Assembly (NCBI GenBank): GCA_015068545.1 | Contig: SVKH01000001.1 | Coordinates: 1-59,080, forward strand | DNA length: 59,080 bases | Direction of reading: 5' to 3' | Source of the DNA: Oscillospiraceae bacterium | Lineage (GTDB): Bacteria; Bacillota; Clostridia; UBA1381 | Shown here: positions 9,734-18,118 of the stretch, piece after piece | Layout of the letters: each line of letters begins with the position of its first letter | Numbering within the stretch: the first letter of the stretch is position 1 | The notes under the pieces: generated by a model | Databases searched by the model: none | Seen by the model: only the letters and a program-made list of their open reading frames with translations | Told to the model about the DNA's origin: nothing | Program-made: the position numbers and the translations under genes

Positions 9734-10606
9734 TTACAGGTCATAGCCTTTTTTTCTGAACATTACAGCAACAGCACCATCACCGATATGTGTGCCGATA
9801 ATCGGTCCGAATTCATATCGACGTACAATATTCTCAATTCCAAATTCTTCTTTCAGAGTTTCTATCATCTTGTCGCCGTATTCTTTGTTTGAATCGACTA
9901 CATAAAATTCACCACTGTTTTCATCAAATTCCGGATTTTCACGAATCAACTCCATAAGCTTGTGGTACATTTTTTTCTTACCTCTTATTTTTTCAAGAGG
10001 CTCAACAAGCCCATTTCTGATACCCAGTACCGGCTTTATATCCAGAAGTCCGCCTACGATGGCAGCAGTTTTTGTAATTCTGCCACCCATTTCCAGGTAC
10101 TTCAGGTCATCCACAAGAACATAAGCATCGTTGGCTTCAATGAACTTAAGACTTTCCGGAATCGCCTCGTCAATGTCCATTCCAGCATTCAAAAGCTTTC
10201 TCAATCTTATAGCCGCCTCGCCAATGTAAATAGAGAACGACATTGTATCAATAATTCTTATATCTGCATCAGGATTTTCTTCCAGAATCTGTTCACAGTT
10301 CAACCTTGCATTATTATACTGCCCGCTTGCCTTGGAGGAAAGTGTGTAGTATACAACTGTATCATATTCCTTTGCTGCATTGTATAGTTTCTCATACATT
10401 GTAGCAGGTGGTGTCTGAGATGTTGTCGGAAGCTTATCCGCTGCCAGCAATTTCTTGAAAAATTCTTCATTTGAAAGTTCTTCAAGAGCCACATAAGACT
10501 CGTCCCCGAATACGCACAAAAAATTAATACAATCAATATCAAATTCTTTTGCCGCATCTAATGGCAAATCAGCACCTGTATCAACAAAAATCTTTATTTT
10601 TTTCAT
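9734..10606 (-). CDS. DegV family fatty-acid-binding protein
   Basis: A 290-aa DegV-fold protein. The fatty-acid-contacting motifs TTSQTPP (about residue 60) and SSKASGQYNNA are present. In Firmicutes these act as FakB-type carriers presenting exogenous fatty acids to the kinase FakA; no fakA lies in the window. GGAGAG is 7 bases before the ATG. It is the second gene of the operon after trmL, 77 bp downstream of it. Confidence 0.92.
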   Translation of the reverse strand: MKKIKIFVDTGADLPLDAAKEFDIDCINFLCVFGDESYVALEELSNEEFFKKLLAADKLPTTSQTPPATMYEKLYNAAKEYDTVVYYTLSSKASGQYNNARLNCEQILEENPDADIRIIDTMSFSIYIGEAAIRLRKLLNAGMDIDEAIPESLKFIEANDAYVLVDDLKYLEMGGRITKTAAIVGGLLDIKPVLGIRNGLVEPLEKIRGKKKMYHKLMELIRENPEFDENSGEFYVVDSNKEYGDKMIETLKEEFGIENIVRRYEFGPIIGTHIGDGAVAVMFRKKGYDL

Positions 10607-10683
10607 AAATTTCTCTCCTTATAATCATGCGCTATGTAAACATAAAACAGAGATTAAAAAAACTATCCTTGAATCAATTAACA

Positions 10684-11175
10684 TTACCAACTGAATTTTG
10701 TAAGCTTTCCTTCGCAGTTCAGCTGCATAAAATCAGTCTGACGAAGCGCCTCATATGCAACAATGGCAACGGCATTTGACAGATTAAGGCTTCTTGCCTC
10801 ATCTATCATCGGGATTCTGATGCACCATTCCTTATTGTCATGTAAGAGTTCCTCCGGCAGACCTTTTGTTTCCTTTCCGAAAAGGATAAAGTCCCCATCA
10901 CAGAATTCAGCATCAGCATAAGTGTTAACCGCCTTTGTTGTGGAATAAAAGAATCTTCCCCCGGAGTTCTTTTCATAGAAATCATCGAGATTTTCGTAAT
11001 ACTGAACTCCCAGAAGATGCCAGTAATCCAGACCCGCTCTTTTCAACTTTTTATCGTCTATAGTAAACCCCATAGGCTTCACTATATGAAGCTTGCAACC
11101 TGTGGCTGCACAAGTCCGGGCAATGTTCCCGGTATTCTGCGGAATCTCCGGCTCTACTAAAACTATATTAAACAA
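10684..11175 (-). CDS. trmL: tRNA (cytidine/uridine-34-2'-O)-methyltransferase
   Basis: SPOUT-fold methyltransferase that methylates the wobble ribose of tRNA-Leu. The family signature EPEIPQNTGNIARTCAATG is at the N-terminus, and FGKETKGLPEELL plus IPMIDEARSLNLSNAVAI form the knotted SAM site. The proposed start is TTG at 11175, giving MFNIVLVEPEIP, which matches the usual N-terminus and follows GTGGTG. An ATG at 11193 is also open, but the promoter at 11210-11238 would leave it an almost leaderless start without a ribosome site. Confidence 0.93.
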   Translation of the reverse strand: MFNIVLVEPEIPQNTGNIARTCAATGCKLHIVKPMGFTIDDKKLKRAGLDYWHLLGVQYYENLDDFYEKNSGGRFFYSTTKAVNTYADAEFCDGDFILFGKETKGLPEELLHDNKEWCIRIPMIDEARSLNLSNAVAIVAYEALRQTDFMQLNCEGKLTKFSW

Positions 11176-11209
11176 ACCAATCACCACTGTCATATAAATA
11201 TACTATTTT

Positions 11210-11238
11210 ATTATATAACAAAACTTTGAAAAGTACAA
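11210..11238 (-). promoter_or_regulatory. promoter of the trmL-rbr operon
   Basis: On the minus strand TTGTAC (11233-11238) and TATAAT (11210-11215) are separated by exactly 17 bp. The expected transcription start near 11203 supports the downstream TTG start of trmL. Confidence 0.7.
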
Positions 11239-11252
11239 GAGTTTTTAATAAA

Positions 11253-11281
11253 TTGACAATATTTTTTTGTTGTGATATACT
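11253..11281 (+). promoter_or_regulatory. promoter of the yihY-fliB-DUF975-AKR run
   Basis: TTGACA at 11253-11258 and TATACT at 11276-11281 with a 17-bp spacer. It is divergent from the trmL promoter; the two -35 boxes are 14 bp apart, so their regulation may be linked. Confidence 0.75.
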
Positions 11282-11353
11282 TTTTTCAGATACAGAGTAT
11301 TTATTACAGTAAACAAGGGAAAATATTCAAAACAAACATAGCGGAGAAATTTT

Positions 11354-12256
11354 ATGAAACTGTATAAAAAGATTCTGAACATTATAAATATAATAAATAA
11401 AGACAACGTGTTCTTATTTGCGGCTCAGGCAGCATTTTATATAATAATAGCCTCAATTCCGTCAATTATGATGCTTATGTCTCTGGCAAAATTCATACTT
11501 CCGGTATCTCAGGAGTATCTGCTGTCAGCCACATCACCTCTGATTCCGGAAATAATTAAATCTCCGGTTACCGGAATAATTTCAGAGCTTTATAATAACA
11601 GTACCTTTTCCATCGCATCAATCACGGCATTTTCGGCACTGTGGTCCGCATCCCGCGGAGTCGCAGCAGTGGAAAGAGGCATAAGAAACGTCTATCACAC
11701 TCCGCCCAGAAAAAGCTTTATAAAAGCAGTTATTGCCAGTTTCTTTTACACGATAATCTTTACACTGCTCATTATAGTATTTCTCGTGGTGGTGGTTTTC
11801 GGAACCCACATAATTGACCTTCTCCAGGTAAAATCAAATGTAATTCAGCTTATTTTTGGCAGATCATACATTCCGAAATGGATATTCACTTATGTGATGA
11901 TGACCTTCGTGTTTGCCTTTTTATTCTCCGCATTCTCCGGCAAAAAGCTACGATTCCGATACCATTTCCCCGGTGCAATATTCACTGCCGGTGGCTGGAT
12001 GATTTTTTCAGTACTGTACTCATTTTACATTGAAAACTTTGCCAACTACTCATATATCTACGGAAGCCTCACAGCCATAGTATTGCTGATGTTGTGGGTA
12101 TATTTCTGTATGGTAATATTCCTGTTGGGTGGAGAGGTAAACAAATTAGTTCTGGTAAGTAACGTAAATCGCAGAAAACATCAAAAAAATGTACGCGAAA
12201 GCCTGAAAACCACTCTGGACGAAATAATAAATGACAATAAAAGAAGCAACTATTAA
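11354..12256 (+). CDS. YihY/BrkB family integral membrane protein
   Basis: A 300-residue polytopic protein of the YihY/virulence factor BrkB family (once misnamed RNase BN). Family features include AAQAAFYIIIASIPSIMM near the N-terminus, SASRGVAAVERGIRNVY, and a final LLMLWVYFCMVIFLLGGE. About six membrane segments are visible, with a basic cytoplasmic tail. Function is unknown across the family. First gene of a plus-strand run that includes the FliB-like gene 39 bp downstream. Confidence 0.9.
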   Translation: MKLYKKILNIINIINKDNVFLFAAQAAFYIIIASIPSIMMLMSLAKFILPVSQEYLLSATSPLIPEIIKSPVTGIISELYNNSTFSIASITAFSALWSASRGVAAVERGIRNVYHTPPRKSFIKAVIASFFYTIIFTLLIIVFLVVVVFGTHIIDLLQVKSNVIQLIFGRSYIPKWIFTYVMMTFVFAFLFSAFSGKKLRFRYHFPGAIFTAGGWMIFSVLYSFYIENFANYSYIYGSLTAIVLLMLWVYFCMVIFLLGGEVNKLVLVSNVNRRKHQKNVRESLKTTLDEIINDNKRSNY

Positions 12257-12295
12257 ATAAATGATAAACTTCTACAAAAATATTCAGGAGAAACT

Positions 12296-13348
12296 ATGAA
12301 AAAAGTAATACTGGACTGCTTTAAGGATTTTAAATGTATTGCCGGTGCCTGCCGACATAACTGCTGTATCGGTTGGGAAATAGACATTGACAACGATACC
12401 ATGAAATACTATAATACACTGGAAAACCCTATAAAATCCAGATTGACAGCCAATATATCACAAGATGCCACGCCCCACTTCATTCTTGACGAAAAGGAGC
12501 GGTGCCCCTTCCTGAACAGCGACAATCTATGTGATATTATAATAACTCTCGGCGAAGATAAAATCCCATATATCTGTAAGAACCATCCGCGTTTTTTCAC
12601 CTGGCTACCGGACAGAACCGAAACAGGTATGGGGTTGTGCTGCGAAGTGGCTACCAGGCTTTTATTCGCATCCCGCGACAAACTAAATACGCAGATACCC
12701 TATACTATGTCAGACTCCCTGCCGGATGTTATGACCTATGCACGTCAGATCGCATATTCAATTCTTCAGAACAGAACCTTTCCAATATCCTCACGTCTTG
12801 CACTGTTTTTGGACTATTGCAAAGCCCTTGACGAACACCTGTTTTTTGAAGATACCGGTCTTATTAAAAAAACGGCGGATTTATACAAAAACCGCACCCC
12901 TGGCACAATCACCGAAGGACGCAGTTTAAAAGCAATAACAGCTCTCTATCATAGTCTTTCGCCAATAGATGAAACCTGGAGCAAGCTTTCATCAGATATA
13001 TCTGAAAATCACAGAGAAATCAAAGCATCACTTCAGAATTTTCACAAAAATACTCAGGAAAATTTCTATAAATACGAGCATCTTGCAATTTATTTTACAT
13101 ATCGGCATTTTCTAAACTGCCTGGACGATTATGACATACTGTCTGCCGGGAGATTCATCGTTCTCAGCACACTGTACTGCGGAGTATGTGATGCATATTC
13201 ATACAGTATATGCGGTAACCCTCTAACGGACGAACACGCAAAACTGTACTCCAAACAGGTTGAATATTCCACGGAAAACACAGACAAAATTTCCGGTGCT
13301 AATATAAAAAACATTAAAGGACTTCTGCCACTGGTTTTCGGCAGATAA
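12296..13348 (+). CDS. fliB: FliB-like lysine N-methylase
   Basis: A 350-aa protein with the Cys-rich N-terminus of the flagellin lysine-N-methylase (FliB) family: CFKDFKCIAGACRHNCCIGW, then RCPFLNSDNLC and ICKNHPRF. The conserved cysteines are consistent with a metal or Fe-S centre. Named members methylate surface-exposed flagellin lysines. There are no flagellar genes here and many non-motile Clostridia carry the family, so the substrate may be another protein. It ends 15 bp before the DUF975 gene. Confidence 0.85.
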   Translation: MKKVILDCFKDFKCIAGACRHNCCIGWEIDIDNDTMKYYNTLENPIKSRLTANISQDATPHFILDEKERCPFLNSDNLCDIIITLGEDKIPYICKNHPRFFTWLPDRTETGMGLCCEVATRLLFASRDKLNTQIPYTMSDSLPDVMTYARQIAYSILQNRTFPISSRLALFLDYCKALDEHLFFEDTGLIKKTADLYKNRTPGTITEGRSLKAITALYHSLSPIDETWSKLSSDISENHREIKASLQNFHKNTQENFYKYEHLAIYFTYRHFLNCLDDYDILSAGRFIVLSTLYCGVCDAYSYSICGNPLTDEHAKLYSKQVEYSTENTDKISGANIKNIKGLLPLVFGR

Positions 13349-13363
13349 AGGAGGAATAATAAA

Positions 13364-14233
13364 ATGATAAACAGAAAAGAACTAAAAACAAAAGCAAAAG
13401 CCGTCCTTTCCCGATCATATTTTATGATCTTTTTAGCATGCCTTGCAGTAACCCTTGTAAGCGGTGGCGGAACGGGTCTGAACCTGCAAAAACTACAGAA
13501 CATCGATCCGTCACAAATATCCAACGTCAAATTGCTGTTAATCTGCGGAATAATCGGCATTTTGACAATTATCGGCATTTTATTCTTTATATTGCTGGTA
13601 TCTCCGCTTTATGTGGGACTGAAAAAATTCATACTGAACACCTCCAAAGGCTCATGTAATTTAGAGGATCTTTTGTTTCCCTTCAAGAACAACTATAAAA
13701 ATATTACATTTACAGTGTTCATGAAGAATTTATACATTTTTCTGTGGTCACTTCCGTCGTTTATCCCACTTGTTCTCGGCATAACAGTATTTGACTTACC
13801 CGACACCGTTATGTTGCTTGTACAAAGAATACAAGCTGATTCTGTGCCGGCTGCCCTGACACTTATAGCGCTTTCCACACTGTTGATGCTATTGACAATC
13901 ATTTTTTCCATTCCGTCCATAATAAAGGATCTGCAATACTCAATGGTTCAATATATTCTGGCAGACGATCCTGATACTAACTGGAAGACAGCCATTGCAA
14001 AAAGCAAAGAAATGATGGTAGGAAACAAATGGGAATATGTAAAGCTTATGTTCTCCTTCACCGGATGGTATCTTCTGTGTAATCTGGCTTGCTGCCTTGG
14101 CAATTTTGTTCTGACTCCGTATATTGAGACAACCTTTGCACAGATGTACATTGAAATAAGCGGACAAAGCTCTGACTATCAGCAAAATTCATATAACGAA
14201 AATAACTTTTTCCGAGGCTTCGGAAGCTTTTAA
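13364..14233 (+). CDS. DUF975 family membrane protein (copy 1)
   Basis: A 289-aa membrane protein of the DUF975 (YciC-like) family. It has about five hydrophobic segments and the conserved regions KNLYIFLWSLP, IPSIIKDLQYSMVQYILAD and AIAKSKEMMVGNKW. AGGAGG precedes the ATG. It is followed 14 bp later by the aldo/keto reductase. A clear paralogue in the same gene context lies at 58326-59080 on the other strand. No biochemical role is known for the family. Confidence 0.88.
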   Translation: MINRKELKTKAKAVLSRSYFMIFLACLAVTLVSGGGTGLNLQKLQNIDPSQISNVKLLLICGIIGILTIIGILFFILLVSPLYVGLKKFILNTSKGSCNLEDLLFPFKNNYKNITFTVFMKNLYIFLWSLPSFIPLVLGITVFDLPDTVMLLVQRIQADSVPAALTLIALSTLLMLLTIIFSIPSIIKDLQYSMVQYILADDPDTNWKTAIAKSKEMMVGNKWEYVKLMFSFTGWYLLCNLACCLGNFVLTPYIETTFAQMYIEISGQSSDYQQNSYNENNFFRGFGSF

Positions 14234-14247
14234 TAAGGAGAATTGAT

Positions 14248-15237
14248 ATGTATAATGCAGCAGAAAACCGATACGAAAAAATGAAATATGCTTTCAGCGG
14301 GCACTCCGGGCTTATGCTCCCGAAGGTCAGCCTTGGAATATGGCATAACTTTGGCACTTACGACAACTACGAAAATATGAAGAAAATGTGTTTTACCGCC
14401 TTTGATAACGGCATAACACACTTTGATGCGGCAAATAATTATGGTCCGATAGCAGGAAGCGCAGAGATAAACTTCGGCAAAATCCTGAAGGAAGAAATGT
14501 CCGCATACCGCGATCAGCTCATAATCAGCACAAAAGCCGGATACTATATGTGGGAAGGTCCTTACGGTGATGGCGGAAGCAGGAAATACCTTCTGTCCAG
14601 CCTTGACCAGAGTCTGAAACGTCTGGGTGTTAATTATGTTGATATTTTTTACCACCATAGAATGACCAAGGATACACCACTAGAAGAAACAATGTCAGCA
14701 CTTTCCCATGCAGTAAAAAGCGGAAAGGCTCTTTACGTGGGATTATCTAATTATGATGGTAAAACCTTGGAAAAAGCCACCGAAATACTGAAAAGCAGTA
14801 ATACACCATTTATTATCAACCAGAACCCGTATAACATATTAAACCGTGCAGTTGAAGAGAACGGGCTTTTGGATATGTCTCAAAAGCTTGGTAAAGGAGT
14901 AATCTGTTTCAGTCCCCTTGCTCAGGGCTTGCTGACAGACAGGTATCTGTGCGGAATCCCGGAGGATAGTCGCGCCGCGAAAAAACATTTCCTGAAACCG
15001 GAACACATCACAGACGAGCTTCTTGAGAAAGTAAAAGCACTTAATACCATTGCAAAAAACAGAGGACAAACATTGGCACAAATGTCACTTTCCTGGGTGC
15101 TGAATAACCCAGCAGTAACAAGCGTTCTTATCGGTGCCTCGTCCCCTGCTCAGATACTGGATAACATTGGTTGCATCAATGCTCCTGCTTTCACTCCGGA
15201 TGAACTTAAACAAATCGACCACATCGCTATTGGATAA
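14248..15237 (+). CDS. aldo/keto reductase, YghZ/GAP-reductase-like (copy 1)
   Basis: A 329-residue NADPH-dependent aldo/keto reductase of the YghZ type (annotated as L-glyceraldehyde-3-phosphate reductase). The catalytic tetrad is visible: Asp in THFDAANNYG with the Tyr of the same motif, Lys in STKAGY, and His in DIFYHHR. The cofactor end IGASSPAQI is present. AAGGAG lies before the ATG. It is nearly the same length and sequence as the copy at 57316-58305. The physiological aldehyde or ketone is unknown; a role on a steroid or a conjugate-derived carbonyl is only inferred from the hydrolase nearby. Confidence 0.92.
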   Translation: MYNAAENRYEKMKYAFSGHSGLMLPKVSLGIWHNFGTYDNYENMKKMCFTAFDNGITHFDAANNYGPIAGSAEINFGKILKEEMSAYRDQLIISTKAGYYMWEGPYGDGGSRKYLLSSLDQSLKRLGVNYVDIFYHHRMTKDTPLEETMSALSHAVKSGKALYVGLSNYDGKTLEKATEILKSSNTPFIINQNPYNILNRAVEENGLLDMSQKLGKGVICFSPLAQGLLTDRYLCGIPEDSRAAKKHFLKPEHITDELLEKVKALNTIAKNRGQTLAQMSLSWVLNNPAVTSVLIGASSPAQILDNIGCINAPAFTPDELKQIDHIAIG

Positions 15238-15254
15238 TGCATCATCCTCCGTTC

Positions 15255-15283
15255 TTGACTTTTGTCCGGTTGTATGATAGTAT
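15255..15283 (+). promoter_or_regulatory. promoter of NSS transporter copy 1
   Basis: TTGACT (15255-15260) and TAGTAT (15278-15283) with a 17-bp spacer, just after the reductase stop, giving the transporter its own transcript. Confidence 0.6.
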
Positions 15284-15288
15284 TGTCA

Positions 15289-15355
15289 TATGAAAACAGA
15301 TTGTGCGGTAATATTCTTTACAAAAACCTATCTGTATGGTTTTTTTGTTTTCATA
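15289..15355 (+). promoter_or_regulatory. structured leader with alternative pairings before the NSS gene
   Basis: TATGAAAACA (15289-15298) pairs with TGTTTTCATA (15346-15355), enclosing a second hairpin AAAAACC/GGTTTTTT (15322-15345). ACAGAT (15296-15301) can also pair with ATCTGT (15330-15335), which lies in the loop of the inner hairpin. The T-rich inner hairpin resembles an attenuator. No known riboswitch class is recognised. Confidence 0.4.
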
Positions 15356-15378
15356 ACACAAAAGGAGGAAGATACTAA

Positions 15379-16704
15379 ATGAATACAAAGAAAAAAGGCT
15401 TTGCCAGCAGATGGGGTTTTATCCTCGCTTCAGTTGGTTCAGCAGTCGGAATGGCAAATGTTTGGGGATTCCCGAACAAAATGGGTTCAAATGGTGGAGG
15501 AGCATTCCTTCTGATTTACCTGTTTTTCGTTTTTATTTTCAGCTACGTGGGACTTCCGTCAGAATTTGCAATCGGCAGAGGATCCGGAACCGGAACCCTG
15601 GGCTCATACTCAAATGCCTGGAAAACAAGAAGCAATAAACTCGAAAAAGCCGGTGGACTTATAGGCTGGCTTCCGCTACTTGGCTCTTTATGTATATCAA
15701 TTGGCTATGCCGTTATTGTTTCATACGTTTTAAAAGCACTGGTAAGCTCACTTACAGGTGCACTTATGGGTTCGGATGTAGATCTGTGGTTTGAAGGCTT
15801 TTCAACAAGACCTTACTCCGTAATACCATACCATATTATTGTAGTAGTAGGGACACTTCTTACTCTGATGTTGGGTGCAAAAAGTATTGAAAAAAGTAAT
15901 AAGATTATGATGCCTATTTTCTTTGTAATCTTTCTGTTCCTTGCAGTTTGTGTGGCATTTCTTCCAAATTCTATTGAAGGCTACAAATTTATGTTTACTG
16001 CTGACTGGAAAAAACTTCTGGACCCATTTGTATGGGTATGGGCAATGGGACAGGCATTCTTCTCTTTGTCATTGACAGGAAGCGGAATGATAGTATACGG
16101 TGCTTATCTCGGAGAAAACGAAGACGTAGTTTCTGTTTCACAAAAAACTGCTATTTTCGACACAATAGCTGCGCTCGTAGCAGCACTTGTTATTATTCCT
16201 GCATGCTTCTCATATAAAATGGACGTAGGTGCAGGCCCTGGTCTTCTGTTCGTAACGTTACCGAAAATTTTGCAGGACATTCCTCTTGGACAGGTTTTTG
16301 CTATAATTTTATACGTTGCAATGATATTTGCAGGGGTAAGCTCATTGCAAAATATGTTTGAAGCTGTATGCGAATCCCTGATTCACAAGTTCCCAAAACT
16401 CAGTCGTAAGGTAGTTCTGGCTATACTTTGCCTGGTATGCCTTGGAGCAGGAATCGGTATGGAAGCAATATATCAATGGGGTCCATGGATGGATATGATC
16501 TCCATTTACATTATTCCAATCGGTGCAACACTTGGCGCAATTTCCTGGTTCTGGATAATGAAAAAGGACGACCTTCTTTCGGAAATCAATAAAGGGGCAT
16601 CAAATAAACATGCTGATATCTGGTACTATACCGGAAAATTTGTATATGTTCCTTTTGCTCTTATCCTTTGCATAGTTGCATTATTTATGAAGGTTGCATT
16701 CTGA
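15379..16704 (+). CDS. neurotransmitter:sodium symporter (NSS/SNF) family transporter (copy 1)
   Basis: A 441-aa sodium-dependent amino-acid-type symporter with 11 or so membrane segments. TM1 reads ASVGSAVGMANVWGFPNK, aligning with LeuT residues 18-34; the Ala22/Asn27 sodium positions are kept. The extracellular gate Arg30 of LeuT is Gly, and Asn21 is Ser. The TM6 region has FFSLSLTGSGMIVYGAYL. AAAGGAGGAAG precedes the ATG. The gene is convergent with the hydrolase at 16743-17729, with a shared terminator. Substrate is not determinable; glycine and taurine are known substrates of the wider family. Confidence 0.9.
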   Translation: MNTKKKGFASRWGFILASVGSAVGMANVWGFPNKMGSNGGGAFLLIYLFFVFIFSYVGLPSEFAIGRGSGTGTLGSYSNAWKTRSNKLEKAGGLIGWLPLLGSLCISIGYAVIVSYVLKALVSSLTGALMGSDVDLWFEGFSTRPYSVIPYHIIVVVGTLLTLMLGAKSIEKSNKIMMPIFFVIFLFLAVCVAFLPNSIEGYKFMFTADWKKLLDPFVWVWAMGQAFFSLSLTGSGMIVYGAYLGENEDVVSVSQKTAIFDTIAALVAALVIIPACFSYKMDVGAGPGLLFVTLPKILQDIPLGQVFAIILYVAMIFAGVSSLQNMFEAVCESLIHKFPKLSRKVVLAILCLVCLGAGIGMEAIYQWGPWMDMISIYIIPIGATLGAISWFWIMKKDDLLSEINKGASNKHADIWYYTGKFVYVPFALILCIVALFMKVAF

Positions 16705-16720
16705 TAAAGTATAAATAAAT

Positions 16721-16754
16721 GGTGACTGTAAAATTTATGCAGTCACCTTTTTTT
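16721..16754. terminator. intrinsic terminator between NSS and hydrolase genes
   Basis: GGTGACTG (16721-16728) pairs with CAGTCACC (16740-16747), followed by seven T. The right arm contains the stop codon of the convergent hydrolase, so both genes share the hairpin. Confidence 0.85.
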
Positions 16755-17729
16755 ATACTGATTTTGAACAACTATCTTGGACGCAGTTAACAATTCATAT
16801 ACTGCCAGCCTGTCTCCATTAAGGTATTCTTTATGCATATCAATTGCATTTATACAGCTGTTATTATAGGTAGTATAATAATAAATTCCCTTACTAAGAT
16901 TACAGCATGAAGTATAGTTTGTGATCTCATATCCACCCTGAACCTGCACGCATCCCTTTTGCTGATATACTGCATATAACGTGTGAAAAAAATGATTCAC
17001 CACTTCTGACTCTATACTGGAATATACAGAATTTTCGCAAATAAAACACGCCTTTACAAATCTGGACATAGAAGAATAATCCCCCGGAAGTCCAATCGCT
17101 CCCATACCTCTGCTATAAGGCTTCATGTATAATTTTTCAGAAAAAAGGTTTGTAGGCTCTTTAGCAGAAAGATTCATATAGTTAGTCAGGTTTTGTATTT
17201 GAACTGAAAACTCAGGGTTATTTGTCAAAACTCCCACATTATTCTCATAAATTTTCAAACCACTTTTTGTTTGTTCTACGGTTAACGCTCTTTTATTGTC
17301 AGCAATAATCCAATGTAGCGGAGATGGAGGCATTTCGGCAGAATAGGCATCATCAGTAATATTGGCATTACTTAGGAAACTTTCTGCCTCATCCACCGAC
17401 GCACAATTTGTCAGAACCCACGAAATAAATTCATAAGATGCCACATTGTCCTTACCGGAAACAGCCTTTTTAAACTCAGCATTTCCGGCAAACCTCAATC
17501 CTGCAATTCCTAAACCTGCTTCATTTATAGCATCAAAAAATAGAGGATATCCATTATCCACTACTGCCATCCCTACTATTGCGTGGTGATTCTTTATTTC
17601 CCTTCCGGACCTGAATGTAAAACCGAAATTTCTCGGAACAACTACAATCTTTTCACCAAAATCCGACTCAAAATCCAAATTTCTCCCAAAATATCCGTCT
17701 CCGGCTCTTGCCAGAATTGCTGTACACAT
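16743..17729 (-). CDS. choloylglycine hydrolase family amidase (copy 1)
   Basis: A 328-aa N-terminal-nucleophile hydrolase of the conjugated bile acid/penicillin V acylase family, without a signal peptide. The start is fixed by AAAGGAGG before ATG-TGT, placing the nucleophile at Cys2; the open frame extends 20 codons upstream but would bury that Cys. Other site residues are visible: Arg16 and Asp19 (FGRNLDFE), Asn in VLTNNPEF, Arg in SMSRF. The residue matching Asn82 of bile salt hydrolases (AGLNF) is Arg (AGLRF). It probably cleaves an amide bond in the cytoplasm. A paralogue is at 54592-55554. Confidence 0.9.
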   Translation of the reverse strand: MCTAILARAGDGYFGRNLDFESDFGEKIVVVPRNFGFTFRSGREIKNHHAIVGMAVVDNGYPLFFDAINEAGLGIAGLRFAGNAEFKKAVSGKDNVASYEFISWVLTNCASVDEAESFLSNANITDDAYSAEMPPSPLHWIIADNKRALTVEQTKSGLKIYENNVGVLTNNPEFSVQIQNLTNYMNLSAKEPTNLFSEKLYMKPYSRGMGAIGLPGDYSSMSRFVKACFICENSVYSSIESEVVNHFFHTLYAVYQQKGCVQVQGGYEITNYTSCCNLSKGIYYYTTYNNSCINAIDMHKEYLNGDRLAVYELLTASKIVVQNQYKKR

Positions 17730-17751
17730 ATCATATCCTCCTTTTTTCCTT

Positions 17752-17789
17752 ATGATATGCATATCATAGCAATTTAATACTTTTTTCAA
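17752..17789 (-). promoter_or_regulatory. hydrolase copy 1 promoter with palindromic operator
   Basis: Minus-strand TTGAAA (17784-17789), 17 bp, TGATAT (17761-17766). A perfect 16-bp palindrome ATGATATGCATATCAT (17752-17767) covers the -10, a typical repressor position. The -35 lies in the left unit of the 36-bp repeat region. Confidence 0.5.
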
Positions 17790-17838
17790 AATAGGGACGT
17801 TTTTTCAAAATGGGGACGTAGTCATTTTTGTTTTCTTA
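17781..17838 (+). repeat. left copy of 36-bp direct repeat plus a tandem partial unit
   Basis: Positions 17803-17838 match 20127-20162 at 35 of 36 bases (TTTCAAAATGGGGACGTAG then CATTTTTG). A second partial unit with AAAATAGGGACGT precedes it at 17781-17800. The copies bound a 2.3-kb block of decayed DNA and probably mark ends of a mobile element or rearrangement joints. Confidence 0.7.
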
Positions 17839-17846
17839 CAAACTAT

Positions 17847-18118
17847 ATGCACGATATAACAGTAGAGAAGATTGCCCGATACCTAAACCTTGACAGAACA
17901 TATTTTTCTGTCATTTTCAAAAAGACAACCGGACTTTCTCCTAAACAGTATCTTCTTAATATTATAGAATGAGTATTGCCGCCACTCTCATAACCAAAAA
18001 ACATATTGCGATATCTGTTGTAGCAAACTCAGTTGGATATTCTGATTTATATACCTTCCCTAAAATGTTTAAACATCATTTTGGAGTCTCACCATCAAAC
18101 TATTCAATACGAGAATAA
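17847..18118 (+). pseudogene. AraC-type regulator C-terminal fragment, frameshifted
   Basis: Only the double helix-turn-helix end of an AraC/XylS regulator remains. The first frame reads ITVEKIARYLNLDRTYFSVI and FKKTTGLSPKQYLLN, then runs to a stop; the second HTH (SVVANSVGYSDLYTFPKMFK then HHFGVSPSNY) continues one base out of frame from about 17970. The sensing domain is missing, and the fragment starts at the border of the direct repeat. Confidence 0.8.

Noticed and set aside
12296..13348. FliB-like gene as evidence of a flagellar locus
   Set aside because: No other flagellar or chemotaxis gene is in the window, and the family occurs in non-motile Clostridia.
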